The translations under genes were made by a program, and so were the position numbers. Positions 7,677-17,058 of a stretch of DNA of 64,000 bases are shown in pieces. How positions within the stretch are numbered: the first letter of the stretch is position 1; each line of letters starts with the position of its first letter. The notes under the pieces are model-generated. The model saw only the letters and a program-made list of their open reading frames with translations, had not been told where the DNA came from and did not search any database. The stretch is taken from assembly GCA_020161265.1 (NCBI GenBank), contig JAIUOC010000002.1, positions 434,001 to 498,000 on the forward strand. Reading direction: 5' to 3'. The DNA is from Chloroflexota bacterium. GTDB taxonomy: Bacteria > Chloroflexota > Chloroflexia > Chloroflexales > Herpetosiphonaceae.

Positions 7677-9458
7677 TTAGCGGGTGGCCCAAGGGGCAAA
7701 TTGATGGTAGAAGGTTTGGGTTGAAACAAATTCGTAAGCACCAAGATCACAGCGAGCCAACAAATCGCCATTGCCATCGATTGGCCGCGCTTGACCACGT
7801 TGATCGCTCGCGGGGCAGGCTTGGTTGTGGCCAGCATCAACCGCTGGGCTGGTTTGGATTAATGGCGCAACCCAAGTATAGTCATCAACTTGCGCTAATG
7901 GGCTGGTTTGGGCTGAAAGATCGCCCAGGTTGGTGTTTCCAGCAAGTTGGCAATAATCAAGTTCGCTAATCAGCGCATAAAAACCTTGCGTCGCACCCCA
8001 GCAATCGGCTCCAGCAGGCGCAGTATTGAGGCTGATCAAGGTATTGGTAAGGTAGCTTGTGCTGGCTGGTAGGGTATAAATTCCACCGCCAACCCCATCC
8101 TCATCGCCAAATTTAATGCCATTGCTAATCACACTGGTGTTGATCAAGTGCAATAAACGCGAATTATAGACTCCTGCCCCCGCCAAATTAGCCGTATTAT
8201 TGCTAATCGTGCTATTGATAATGGTTAATTGATTGGTGTTATGAATGCCGCCGCCAGTGCCAATTGGCGCAGTACCCATAAATTCAATTGCTCGATTGGA
8301 ATTATCGATGATTGTAGCGCGATCAAGTTGCATCGTGCCAGCATTGCCAATCGCTGCTGAATCGCCAGCATTAGATTTAAAGATACTGCGATTGATATTC
8401 GATTGGCCTTTGCTATGAATTGCCGTGCCATGAGCAATCCCATGACCACTTCCAGCAGTATTGCGATCAAAGATGCTGGTATTAATCGTCAAAGCCTTGA
8501 GTGCATAGATTGCACCACCAGCATTGGCCTCGTTGCTCCGAAAGATCGTATTGCTGATCGTCGTGGTGCTATTCAACCACAACGCACCACCTTGCGGATC
8601 TTCGTTATCGTTCACAATGATTGCTTTGTTATCAGTAAATTCGCTAGTACTAATACTTACTTGTTGATCAGCTGAAGTGCTATAAATGGCTCCGCCATTG
8701 ACTGCTTGATTTTGGCGAAAGCCAACCGCATTGATTGTTAGCTGCGCGGTATTATAAATTGCTCCGCCATTAAAATCATGCAAGGCTGCGGCAGTACGAT
8801 TACCAGTTAGGGCACTATTGCTAATTGATAAACTGCCAGCATTGTAGATTGCTCCGCCATGCAAGGCATCAAGATTATCGTTGTAATTAAAGTTCAACAC
8901 GGTCTGATTATTATTCAGATTAACATTGTTGAGAATTAGTTGAGCTTGATTATAAATTGCCGCACCATTCCATGGGCTACGGGCTTCGATTAAGCTCAAG
9001 TTGCTCAGATTAACCGTACCACTATGAATATGCAGAATTCGATTGGTATTGGCAACACTCAGGCCACTGATGATCGTCAGATTCGGAGCCGCGCCGACCA
9101 AACTCAGCGTATCGGTAATATCCAAATCGCCATATAAGCCACTATCATCATCAAGCCGAAACTCCGTACCAACTGGCACAGGGTTATCGATATTCAGCGT
9201 ATAAGTTCCGCTGGCTAAATTGATCGTCGTGACTAGTGCTCCATTGCCACAATCGGCGCTGACACTGTTGGTATTGGCCGCCACAATTGCCTCGCGCAAC
9301 GAGCATTGACCATTCTGATTAATTTCATCATTAAAGGTGGTTACGGTAAAAATCGAAGCAGCCGCAAGTGTTACAGGGGTTTGTTGGGCATGACCAATTC
9401 CAGCGGTCGCCAAAGCAAGCAGCATGCTGCCTAGACCGATTAACGTTTTCAGATGCAT
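7677..9458 (-). CDS. Secreted CSLREA / right-handed beta-helix protein
   Basis: A 593-residue exported protein. A signal peptide (hydrophobic core about residues 5-22, ending near GHAQ) is followed by the CSLREAI motif near residue 52, which defines the CSLREA domain. A long run of Asn/Gly-rich repeats (AIYN, GGAIY, LTIN motifs) then predicts a parallel beta-helix of the polymorphic outer-membrane-protein type. The C-terminal block (DQRGQARP to DLGAYEF) is the choice-of-anchor Q signature seen in surface-attached proteins. The role is unknown; adhesion or glycan interaction is plausible. Its ATG has GAGG upstream. Confidence 0.85.
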   Translation of the reverse strand: MHLKTLIGLGSMLLALATAGIGHAQQTPVTLAAASIFTVTTFNDEINQNGQCSLREAIVAANTNSVSADCGNGALVTTINLASGTYTLNIDNPVPVGTEFRLDDDSGLYGDLDITDTLSLVGAAPNLTIISGLSVANTNRILHIHSGTVNLSNLSLIEARSPWNGAAIYNQAQLILNNVNLNNNQTVLNFNYNDNLDALHGGAIYNAGSLSISNSALTGNRTAAALHDFNGGAIYNTAQLTINAVGFRQNQAVNGGAIYSTSADQQVSISTSEFTDNKAIIVNDNEDPQGGALWLNSTTTISNTIFRSNEANAGGAIYALKALTINTSIFDRNTAGSGHGIAHGTAIHSKGQSNINRSIFKSNAGDSAAIGNAGTMQLDRATIIDNSNRAIEFMGTAPIGTGGGIHNTNQLTIINSTISNNTANLAGAGVYNSRLLHLINTSVISNGIKFGDEDGVGGGIYTLPASTSYLTNTLISLNTAPAGADCWGATQGFYALISELDYCQLAGNTNLGDLSAQTSPLAQVDDYTWVAPLIQTSPAVDAGHNQACPASDQRGQARPIDGNGDLLARCDLGAYEFVSTQTFYHQFAPWATR

Positions 9459-9755
9459 ACCAAAACCTCGTACTATAAAAAATCGAACTACTACCCATGA
9501 ACTGGATCGAAGCTAGGGCGTATGGGTTCGACTATGGTTGGGCACCAGATTGAGGTGAGCAGGCTCGAATAGTCTCTCGCTATCAAAGCCGAAGTTGTTA
9601 AAACCACACCAGCGGGCTTATCCTAGCATACAATGGCGCATTTAAGTAGGGACGATTGTACTACTCGCTGAAGCGCATACTACGTGCGCCTCAAGACTGA
9701 TAGCTAAAACTTAAAGCAATGGTATGATGTGTGAAACCTTGAGGAGCACCCGATA
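9459..9755. other. Intergenic region between divergent genes
   Basis: About 300 bases between the CSLREA gene (-) and the ABC-F gene (+). TATAGT at 9472-9477 on the minus strand and TATGAT at 9723-9728 on the plus strand are -10-like, but neither has a good -35 at 17 bp. Nothing else is recognisable. Confidence 0.4.
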
Positions 9756-11705
9756 ATGTCTGTCTTAATTGCTAATAATCTCGGCAAATGGTTTGGAGCC
9801 GAACAAATATTTGAAGCTGTCTCGTTCCAAGTGGCTCGTGGCGACAAAATCGCCTTGGTTGGGGTCAATGGCGCGGGCAAATCTACGTTAATGAAAATTA
9901 TCGCTGGCATCGATAGTTCCAGCGAAGGCTCGTTGCATCGCTCACGCGGTTTGCGCGTGACCTACCAAGCTCAAGAAGCGACGTTCGCTGCCGATTCGAC
10001 CTTGGAGCGCGAAGCGCATGCCGCCTTTGCCGCACTAAGCAACATCGAAGACGAAATGCGCCAGCTCGAAGTCACGATCGCCAATCCCGATGATCCCCAA
10101 TGGGAGCAGGCGATGGAACGGTATGGCGAGTTGCAACATCGCTATGAGCATGCTGGCGGCTATGAAAAAGAGCATCGCATCACCCGTACCATCCAAGGTT
10201 TGGGCTTTACTGATGCTCAATGGACTCAGCCCATCGCTCAGTTTAGTGGTGGCCAACGCACCCGCGCTGCACTCGCCGTGGCTCTCTTGGGCGATCCGGA
10301 TATTCTATTGCTCGACGAGCCAACCAACCACTTGGATATGGCGGCCTTGGAATGGCTCGAAGACTTTTTGCGCGATTGGGAAGGCACATTAATCGTGATT
10401 TCCCACGACCGCTACTTCCTCGATCGGGTTTCTAACCGCACCTGGGAAATGGAATGGGGCCGCTTGCAGGATTACGCCGCACCCTATTCTAAATACCAAA
10501 CGATCAAAGCCGAACGCATGGAGCGTTTAGCCAAAGAATTTGAAGCCCAGCAACAGATGATCGCCAAAACCGAGGAATTTATTCGGCGCTTCAAGGCTGG
10601 GGTTCGCGCCCGCGAAGCCAAAGGCCGCGAACGCCGACTTAATCGCTTTAAAGAAGGCTGGAATAGTATTCACGGCCATGTTAAGGCGATTGAAGGCCCG
10701 CAACGGCGCAAAGAACTTAAATTTGCTTTGCAAACCAACCTTCGTTCTGGCGATGTGGTCTTGGCATTAGAGCAATTGGGCGTTGGCTACACCGAGAACG
10801 GCCAAAACACCACTTTGCTGCAATTTGATGAGTTGTATGTAATGCGCGGCGAACGGGTGGCCTTGCTGGGGCCAAATGGCAGCGGCAAATCAACCTTGCT
10901 CAAAACCGTGGTTGACCAACTCAAGCCCTTGGCTGGTAGCTTTGAAGTTGGAGCAAATGTACAACTTGGTTATTATGCTCAAGGTCACGAAGGCCTCGAT
11001 TTCAACAACACGATTTTGGATGAAGTGCTGCGCCATAACCCGCAAATGGGTGAAACCCGGGCACGCACCATGCTCGGCAACTTCTTATTTACCAGCGATG
11101 ATGTATTCAAGCAAATTCGCGATCTTTCGGGCGGCGAGCGTTCGCGAGTGGCCTTATCGCAGTTGATGCTCAACGGCGGCAATTTCTTGATGCTCGACGA
11201 GCCAACCAACCACTTGGATATTCAGGCCCGCGAGGCACTTGAAGGCGTGCTTAACGATTTTAATGGTACCTTACTGTTTGTCTCGCACGACCGCTATTTT
11301 ATCGATGCAGTCGCTGATACCTTGTGGTTGGTCAACGACGATGGCAGCATTACGCGCTTCCCGGGCAACTATTCGGCGCTTGCTGCTCAGCGGGAAAACG
11401 AACGGCGTGCTGCTGAAGCCGCCGCGATCGAAGCCAAACGCGCTGCCGAACGCCAAACCAAGGCCAACAAAGCCAATCCAACGCCTGTGCCAGCCAGTAC
11501 CAAGCGCCAATTGCAAAATCTTGAGCGCGAAATTGCCAGCCTAGAGCAACGCAAAGCCGCGCTTGATGCCGAAATTATGCAAGCATCAATCAAGCAAGAT
11601 AGCCGCAAAATTGGCGAGCTTGGCACGCAATATGCCGCACTCGAAAACCAACTCAGCGATTATTACACCCGCTGGGAGCAATTGGCCGAAGAAGTTGGAG
11701 CGTAA
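9756..11705 (+). CDS. ABC-F family ATPase
   Basis: A soluble duplicated ABC ATPase of 649 residues acting on ribosomes rather than transport. Domain 1 has Walker A GVNGAGKST near residue 36, signature SGGQRTR and LLDEPTNHLD. Domain 2 has GPNGSGKST near residue 372, SGGERSR and a second DEPTNHLD. The linker between them (about residues 240-310) is basic and helical, as in the P-site tRNA-interacting motif. A C-terminal Lys/Glu-rich coiled coil (about 545-649) resembles the Uup/YdiF type. No membrane segments exist. Members act as translation factors or in antibiotic protection; which applies cannot be told here. GAGGAG supports the start. Confidence 0.9.
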   Translation: MSVLIANNLGKWFGAEQIFEAVSFQVARGDKIALVGVNGAGKSTLMKIIAGIDSSSEGSLHRSRGLRVTYQAQEATFAADSTLEREAHAAFAALSNIEDEMRQLEVTIANPDDPQWEQAMERYGELQHRYEHAGGYEKEHRITRTIQGLGFTDAQWTQPIAQFSGGQRTRAALAVALLGDPDILLLDEPTNHLDMAALEWLEDFLRDWEGTLIVISHDRYFLDRVSNRTWEMEWGRLQDYAAPYSKYQTIKAERMERLAKEFEAQQQMIAKTEEFIRRFKAGVRAREAKGRERRLNRFKEGWNSIHGHVKAIEGPQRRKELKFALQTNLRSGDVVLALEQLGVGYTENGQNTTLLQFDELYVMRGERVALLGPNGSGKSTLLKTVVDQLKPLAGSFEVGANVQLGYYAQGHEGLDFNNTILDEVLRHNPQMGETRARTMLGNFLFTSDDVFKQIRDLSGGERSRVALSQLMLNGGNFLMLDEPTNHLDIQAREALEGVLNDFNGTLLFVSHDRYFIDAVADTLWLVNDDGSITRFPGNYSALAAQRENERRAAEAAAIEAKRAAERQTKANKANPTPVPASTKRQLQNLEREIASLEQRKAALDAEIMQASIKQDSRKIGELGTQYAALENQLSDYYTRWEQLAEEVGA

Positions 11706-11712
11706 CGAAATT

Positions 11713-11866
11713 ATGAATTATGAAGGATGAGGGATGAAAGATTCCTTTAACCACGAAGGACAGGAAGACTACTATTAACCCTGTTGCGTGCCAAAACCTA
11801 AACCTTAGCGTCCTTCGCGTTCTTAGCGGTTTCATCCTTCATAATTCATCCTTCATCCTTTTTATA
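11713..11866. repeat. Intergenic repeat element between the ABC-F gene and coaE
   Basis: Contains the block AACCACGAAGGACAGGAAG facing a degenerate inverse copy (TAGCGTCCTTCGCGTTCTTAG). These are nested inside flanking inverted copies of GAAGGATGA-type repeats (ATGAATTATGAAGGATGA and TTCATCCTTCATAATTCAT). The same family recurs at 30543, 33450 and 51597. Confidence 0.7.
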
Positions 11867-11876
11867 AGGGCTTGTA

Positions 11877-12485
11877 ATGTATCGAATTGGCTTGACTGGC
11901 AATATTGCATGTGGCAAGAGCACGGTTGTGGCGATGCTCCACGAATTAGGCGCAGCTGTTTGCGATGCTGATGCCGTGGTACATCAAGTGCAAGCCCCTG
12001 ATGGCAGCGCTTATACACCGATCGTCGAGGCTTTTGGCCTTGGAATTCTGCAAAACCAAACCTTTGGTCAGCCAATTAATCGTCAAGCCCTAGGCCAAAT
12101 CGTTTTTGCCGATCAAGCCCAGTTGCGTCGTTTGGAAGCCTTAGTCCACCCAATTGTCCGCCAAACAATTATGGCTTGGCTGGAAGCTCAGCGCCAAAAT
12201 AATGCGCAGGTTGTGGTGATCGATGCAATTAAATTGATCGAAAGTGGCTATCCTGCTTTGTGCGATGCAGTTTGGGTTGTCACTACCGATCCAGCAATTC
12301 AGCTAGCCCGCTTGATCGAAACCCGTGGTATGAGCGAAGCCGAAGCCTTGCTGCGGATTAATGCTCAAAATAGTCAGGCCGATAAAATCGCCCATGCCGA
12401 TGTTGTAATTGATAATAGCGGTTCGCTCGCGGAGACTCGCCGCCAAGTTGAACAAGCATTTTTGGCGATTCAACGCCATGATTAA
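11877..12485 (+). CDS. coaE: Dephospho-CoA kinase
   Basis: Final step of coenzyme A synthesis: ATP-dependent phosphorylation of the 3'-hydroxyl of dephospho-CoA in the cytoplasm. The P-loop GNIACGKST is at residues 8-16 and the substrate motif CDADAVVHQ follows. Length (202 residues) fits CoaE. A conserved late Asp (ADVVIDNSG) is present. The start lies just after an intergenic repeat element. It is followed 19 bases later by a histidine kinase gene, an arrangement with no obvious functional link. Confidence 0.92.
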   Translation: MYRIGLTGNIACGKSTVVAMLHELGAAVCDADAVVHQVQAPDGSAYTPIVEAFGLGILQNQTFGQPINRQALGQIVFADQAQLRRLEALVHPIVRQTIMAWLEAQRQNNAQVVVIDAIKLIESGYPALCDAVWVVTTDPAIQLARLIETRGMSEAEALLRINAQNSQADKIAHADVVIDNSGSLAETRRQVEQAFLAIQRHD

Positions 12486-12504
12486 ACCAAGTAAGGAGCC
12501 AGTT

Positions 12505-14502
12505 ATGCGTGTTCTTGATGCCCCAACCAATCAAGCACGACCAACCCCTCAACCACGATTAACCCCAGCCATGAGTTTTGGCTTGGCAACACTTGGTGTT
12601 TTTGTGGGGGTTGGCTGGCTCTGGCTTGCACCACACTGGCTAGCATTGCTGATTACGCTTGGCTCATTAAGCCTTTTGCTCGGCCAAGCATGGGCGAGTA
12701 TCCAACGCACTGAACGCGAACGCACGGTTTTAGCCCAAGCGCATAGTGCCCTCGATAGCGAATATAACAGCATTCAAGCTGATTATGCCACGCTCGAACG
12801 GGCCTACGAAGATTTGCAACAATCGTATCAGCGCTTGCAACGCCGAGTCGATGAACGCACCGCCGAACGCGATCAATCGACCAATCAGTTGCAAACCTTG
12901 CTTGATGATACCCGTTCGTATGTCGCCCAACTAACTGCCCTGAATGAAGTTTCAGTTGCCTTGAACGCTACGCTTGATCGTGATGAAGTGTTAGCCTGTA
13001 TTTTGCGCCAACTTGAACGGGTGGTTACCTTTGATAGCGCTTCGGTTCAGCAGCTTGAAGATGATGAATTGCAGGTAATCGCTGCCCGCGGCATGAACAA
13101 CGAAGTCTATGATATGCGGATTTCGGTGCCCGATAATGAATTGGCGCGGAAAGTGGTTGGCTCGCCTGCACCAGTGGTTTTGGGCGATGTGCGCAAAGAT
13201 CCATCGTTTGTGATGCAGCCTGGTCCAATTCGTTCATGGATTGGAGTGGCCTTGCGGGTGGGCGAACGCACGGTCGGCATTTTGACCGTCGATAGCCATC
13301 GCGAAAATGCCTATACTGCCGATGATGGCCACTTGGTCGCTAACTTTGCCAACCAAGCAGCCTTGGCCTTGCACAACTCACATCTGTTTGCTGCTGCCGA
13401 ACGTCGCGCCACCGAAATGGCCTTGCTTTTAGAAATGACCCGCACGGTTGGCTCAACCTTGCACTTACCCGAAGTGTTGCTACGTGCCGCCGCCGCCATT
13501 GGCGAGGCCTTGCATGCTGAAGATGTATTGGTGTTATTGCTTGATGAACAGGGCGAGCGTTTGACTCCCCAAGCTGGGGCAATGGGCGACCACAACTACT
13601 TGCGCATGCGCTGGGCTAGCCCAACCTCGTTGAGTAACGAGCCAACTTTAGCCAAAGTGATCAAACAAGGCTGCGCCAGAGTAATTCATGCGGTTTCGCC
13701 GACGATTCCTTACCAAACCTTGTTGGCCTTGCCATTGAGCATCAAAGAGCAAGTTTTAGGGGTTGTCTTGGTGGCCACGCCTGATCGTGATGCGCCGTTT
13801 GGGCCGCAGCAATTGGTTTTAGCTGAAGGCTTAGCCACCTCAGCCGCCATCGCGATCGAACAAGCCCGCTTGTATGATCAAGCACGACGCGCGGCTCAAG
13901 CTGAGGAGCGTTCGCGTTTGGCCCGTGAATTACATGATTCGGTCACCCAAACCTTGTTTAGTATGACCTTGACGGCTGAAGCTGCTCGTGCCCAAGTTGA
14001 GCGCAACCCAGTTCGAGCGGCGACCCAAATTGATCGCTTGAAGGCCGCAGCTCATCAATCGCTCGGCGAAATGCGCGAACTCTTGCTGCAATTGCGCCCA
14101 ACGCCTTTGCAAGAACATGGCATTATCAAATCGCTGCGCGACCATATTGCCAGCTTGAATGCTCAAGAAGTTGCAATTAATTTAGAGTGCGAGGGCGAGG
14201 ATTCGGTGCTTAGTCCAGCCAATGCGGCTGGCTTATATCGAATTGCCCAAGAAGCGATTGCCAATGCCTTGCGCCATGCCCAAGCAACCAATGTACGGGT
14301 AAGCTTCAGCTTTGCCAGCAAATCGACAACCTTGATGGTCAAAGATAATGGCTGTGGCTTCGACCCCGATTTATTGGAGCGCAGTGGCCGCCATTTGGGG
14401 TTAACCAGTATGGCTGAGCGTGCCGGAGAACTTGGTGGCACGCTCGCTGTGCAAAGCGTCGTTGGCGAAGGCACCTGCTTAACCGTGCACTTGCATGGTT
14501 AG
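12505..14502 (+). CDS. NarL-type sensor histidine kinase with two GAF domains
   Basis: A 665-residue membrane-linked sensor kinase. Two hydrophobic segments (about residues 22-57) form a short hairpin anchor. A coiled coil, two GAF domains (roughly 145-290 and 310-450), a HisKA_3 dimerisation domain with phospho-acceptor His477 (RELHDSV) and an HATPase domain (EAIANALRHA, DNGCGFDP, GLTSMAERAG) follow. This kinase type normally pairs with a NarL/LuxR response regulator, none of which is adjacent. AAGGAG at about 12490 marks the ATG at 12505 over earlier in-frame starts inside coaE. Its stop overlaps that of the convergent exporter gene by 4 bases. Confidence 0.9.
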   Translation: MRVLDAPTNQARPTPQPRLTPAMSFGLATLGVFVGVGWLWLAPHWLALLITLGSLSLLLGQAWASIQRTERERTVLAQAHSALDSEYNSIQADYATLERAYEDLQQSYQRLQRRVDERTAERDQSTNQLQTLLDDTRSYVAQLTALNEVSVALNATLDRDEVLACILRQLERVVTFDSASVQQLEDDELQVIAARGMNNEVYDMRISVPDNELARKVVGSPAPVVLGDVRKDPSFVMQPGPIRSWIGVALRVGERTVGILTVDSHRENAYTADDGHLVANFANQAALALHNSHLFAAAERRATEMALLLEMTRTVGSTLHLPEVLLRAAAAIGEALHAEDVLVLLLDEQGERLTPQAGAMGDHNYLRMRWASPTSLSNEPTLAKVIKQGCARVIHAVSPTIPYQTLLALPLSIKEQVLGVVLVATPDRDAPFGPQQLVLAEGLATSAAIAIEQARLYDQARRAAQAEERSRLARELHDSVTQTLFSMTLTAEAARAQVERNPVRAATQIDRLKAAAHQSLGEMRELLLQLRPTPLQEHGIIKSLRDHIASLNAQEVAINLECEGEDSVLSPANAAGLYRIAQEAIANALRHAQATNVRVSFSFASKSTTLMVKDNGCGFDPDLLERSGRHLGLTSMAERAGELGGTLAVQSVVGEGTCLTVHLHG

Positions 14503-14825
14503 GCAGGCTTGCCAGCTAATAATTTTAGCCCGATAATACCCGCAACGATCATCACCAAACAGGCCAGCCGCAACGGTTGAGCCGATTCGCCAAATAACCA
14601 AATACCTAAAATTGCCGTGCCAGCCGTGCCAATCCCTGTCCAGATTGCATAGGCTGTGCCTAGGGGCAAATCACGCAAGGCCATCCCCAACAGCGCCATA
14701 CTCGCCGCAAGCATCACACCCGTGGCAAGGCTTGGGCCAAGCTTGGTTAACCCTTCGCTATATTTTAACCCAACCGCCCAACCAACTTCTAAAACACCTG
14801 CCACAATTAAATAGAACCAAGCCAT
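14499..14825 (-). CDS. SMR-family exporter, SugE/Gdx (guanidinium) type
   Basis: A 108-residue, four-helix small multidrug resistance protein. Glu13 (VLEVGWAVGLK) is the conserved substrate/proton-coupling acid. The stretches WAVGLKYSEG, LPLGTAYAIWTGIGT and FGESAQPLRL match the SugE/Gdx subgroup, whose characterised members export guanidinium in exchange for protons, rather than the broad EmrE subgroup. GGGAG precedes the ATG at 14825; longer in-frame extensions upstream run through the leader and are not supported. It is divergent from an Lrp/AsnC regulator, which may control it. No guanidine riboswitch was recognised in the leader. Confidence 0.88.
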   Translation of the reverse strand: MAWFYLIVAGVLEVGWAVGLKYSEGLTKLGPSLATGVMLAASMALLGMALRDLPLGTAYAIWTGIGTAGTAILGIWLFGESAQPLRLACLVMIVAGIIGLKLLAGKPA

Positions 14826-14934
14826 TGTACAACTCCCAAAATTGAAATTAATCAGCGCTTGCAGCGTCGCATAGCCTGAATTAATCATCAGTTCAGTGAT
14901 ATGCAATGATCCTAACAAATTTGGGAACAAAATG

Positions 14935-14983
14935 CTGACGAAAAACGTCATTGTGCCAAACCCCGAAGAGTGTGTTTCGTCAG
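14935..14983. promoter_or_regulatory. Inverted repeats between the SMR exporter and lrp-like gene
   Basis: TGACGAAAAACGTCA (14936-14950) is a 5-bp inverted repeat around AAAAA. CTGACGAAA (14935-14943) is also the exact inverse of TTTCGTCAG (14975-14983). The arrangement, 22 bases before the regulator start, suits an operator for the adjacent Lrp/AsnC protein; this is inference. Confidence 0.4.
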
Positions 14984-15004
14984 TCCACATTGGAGGAATA
15001 CGTT

Positions 15005-15478
15005 ATGACAATGGACGAGCTTGATCAGGCCATTTTAGAAGTTCTGCAAACCGATGCCCGTCTGCCCAATCGGGCGATTGCCAGCAAAGTTGGAAGCAGC
15101 GAGCCAACCGTGCGCCGCCGCATCGAACGCTTGGTTGACGAAGGGTTAATTAAAATTGTCGCGGTGGCCTCGCCCTATGCATTGGGCTATCAGGTGGTAG
15201 CAATCATTGGTATGCAAATCGATCGAGCCTACCAGCGCCAAATTGAACAAGCCTTATGTAATTTGCCCCATGTGCATTTTGTTGGCCTCACCTTGGGTAG
15301 CTATGATGTTGTGTTAGAGGCTTGGCTCCGCTCCACTGATGAATTATTAGAGCTGTTGGCCGACCATATCGCGCCCTTGCCAGGAGTCCAGCGGGTCGAG
15401 CCATGGCAAGTTTTGAAGCTCAGCAAATACAATTACGATTGGGGCAATCAGCCTTCGATCAGCAATTCTCACCATTGA
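15005..15478 (+). CDS. Lrp/AsnC-family transcriptional regulator
   Basis: A 157-residue regulator. The N-terminal helix-turn-helix (MDELDQAILEVLQTDARLP, then NRAIASKVGSSEPTVRRRIERL) is followed by an RAM/AsnC effector-binding domain (about residues 65-145, with GLTLGSYDVVLEA). GGAGG 8 bases upstream fixes the start. It is divergent from the SMR exporter; the short palindromes between them could be its binding sites. The ligand cannot be deduced. Confidence 0.9.
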   Translation: MTMDELDQAILEVLQTDARLPNRAIASKVGSSEPTVRRRIERLVDEGLIKIVAVASPYALGYQVVAIIGMQIDRAYQRQIEQALCNLPHVHFVGLTLGSYDVVLEAWLRSTDELLELLADHIAPLPGVQRVEPWQVLKLSKYNYDWGNQPSISNSHH

Positions 15479-15542
15479 CGAAGGCTTAACTGGCGCGTAC
15501 AATGGCCTAATACTGAATCACTAGCAATCGGGAGAAAGGAAT

Positions 15543-16985
15543 ATGCCAGGTCAACGCTGGCGGCTCTTGCCGTCTCTGGTATTGGGATTGGCGCTCTTGG
15601 GGCTTGCGCCAAGTGTACCAACTGCCTCGGTTAGTGCTGCCGTGCAGGCACAACAAACGACTGCATGGGAGCCATATCGCTATTTTGCGGCAACTGGCCA
15701 TAACATCTCATTCGATGTCAAACGCTTCTATGAACGCCAAGGTGATCTTGAGGTGTTTGGGTTGCCATTAACTGAAGTGATTTGGGAGAATGGGTTTCAG
15801 GTGCAATATTTCGAGCGTGCTCGCTTGGAGATTCACCCCGAAAATAAGGGCACAGATTTCTATATTTTAGCGACACGTTTGGGGGCAGTTGCCGCCGAAG
15901 GTCGTGAAGCTGAAGAACCTTTCGCCTGGCGCACTGGCCCTAGCTACGAAGGCGCAACCTTCTATCCTGAGTCGGGCCACTCGTTGGGCAATGGCTTTCG
16001 CGATTATTGGACTAAGTATGGCGGTTTGTACACTTTTGGCTATCCGATCAGCGAAGAATTTTCGGAAGTAAACGCCGAAGATGGCCAAACCTATACTGTC
16101 CAATATTTCGAACGCGCTCGCATGGAATGGCATCCCGAGCATGCTGGCACCAAGTGGGAAATTCAATTAGGCTTATTGGGCAAGCAATATATCAATCGCA
16201 TGGGCATTGATCAAAATTTGCTCAAGCCAGCCCTCGAAGTGCAAAAACTGGGGAGTGCCACCACCTACTACCGCGGCTCTAACGCCGAACGCATCAACAA
16301 CATCAAACGCGCCGCCGATCGCTTCAAAGGGGTCACGGTTAAGGCTGGTCAGGTCTATTCATTCAACCAAAATGTTGGTGATGTCTCCGAAGAGGCTGGC
16401 TTTACCGATGGCTATGCAATCGTCGATGGCAAACTTGAAAAAGTTGTTGGTGGCGGTTTATGTCAAGTATCAACCACGATGTACCGTGCAGTATTCAATA
16501 GTGGTATGCCGATTATCGAACGCTATGGCCATAGCTACATCGTGTACTATTATGAAAATATTTTGGGCTTTGATGCCACCGTCTTCGTGCCCGATGTCGA
16601 TTTCCGTTGGAAAAACGACTTAGGCACCGATATTTTCATGTGGACAGACACCGACACCAGCGCTGGACGAGTAACCTTCTCGTTATGGGGCTATGGCGAT
16701 GGTCGCCGCGCCACCATGGAAGGTCCAACTTATTCCAACGAGCAAAAACCAGGCAAGCCGGTTTGGCAATACGACAAAACCATGCGACGTGGCGCAGTTG
16801 AACAACTCGTCCATGGCCGCGCAGGCATGGATGTGACGATGTATCGCGTCATCAATAAGGCCAATGGTACATCAAACCGCGAACGCTTCTTCACTCGCTA
16901 CTATCCATGGGAAGATTTCTATCTGTATGGACCTGGAGTTAAGCCACCAGCAGGCGTAACGATCGCCCCACCACGCTACCCATAG
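15543..16985 (+). CDS. Secreted VanW-family protein
   Basis: A 480-residue exported protein. A signal peptide (hydrophobic about residues 10-25) precedes two homologous segments (about 50-105 and 140-200, each with FGxPxxE and QYFERARxExHPE). The C-terminal VanW domain (about 245-400) carries VKAGQVYSFNQNVG, GGGLCQVSTTMYRAVFNSG and RYGHSYIVYY. VanW domains occur in cell-envelope proteins and accompany some glycopeptide-resistance clusters, but their activity is unproven. GGGAGAAAGG supports the start. No van genes are nearby. Confidence 0.88.
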   Translation: MPGQRWRLLPSLVLGLALLGLAPSVPTASVSAAVQAQQTTAWEPYRYFAATGHNISFDVKRFYERQGDLEVFGLPLTEVIWENGFQVQYFERARLEIHPENKGTDFYILATRLGAVAAEGREAEEPFAWRTGPSYEGATFYPESGHSLGNGFRDYWTKYGGLYTFGYPISEEFSEVNAEDGQTYTVQYFERARMEWHPEHAGTKWEIQLGLLGKQYINRMGIDQNLLKPALEVQKLGSATTYYRGSNAERINNIKRAADRFKGVTVKAGQVYSFNQNVGDVSEEAGFTDGYAIVDGKLEKVVGGGLCQVSTTMYRAVFNSGMPIIERYGHSYIVYYYENILGFDATVFVPDVDFRWKNDLGTDIFMWTDTDTSAGRVTFSLWGYGDGRRATMEGPTYSNEQKPGKPVWQYDKTMRRGAVEQLVHGRAGMDVTMYRVINKANGTSNRERFFTRYYPWEDFYLYGPGVKPPAGVTIAPPRYP

Positions 16986-17013
16986 ACCAAGCACATCAAG
17001 CATTAAATTCAAC

Positions 17014-17038
17014 AACGAGCGTCCTTTGGGCGCTCGTT
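17014..17038 (+). promoter_or_regulatory. Leader hairpin before array gene 1
   Basis: AACGAGCG and CGCTCGTT form an 8-bp stem, extended by T/G and two C/G pairs around TTT, 20 bases before the ATG. Related GAGCG...CGCTC hairpins precede array genes 2 and 3. No T-run follows, so it may be a processing or translational element. Confidence 0.45.
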
Positions 17039-17058
17039 AGTATATCAAAGGACAAATT

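Noticed and set aside
14826..15004. Guanidine riboswitch ahead of the SMR exporter
   Set aside because: No guanidine-I, -II or -III consensus (for example paired hairpins with ACGR loops) was found in the minus-strand leader.
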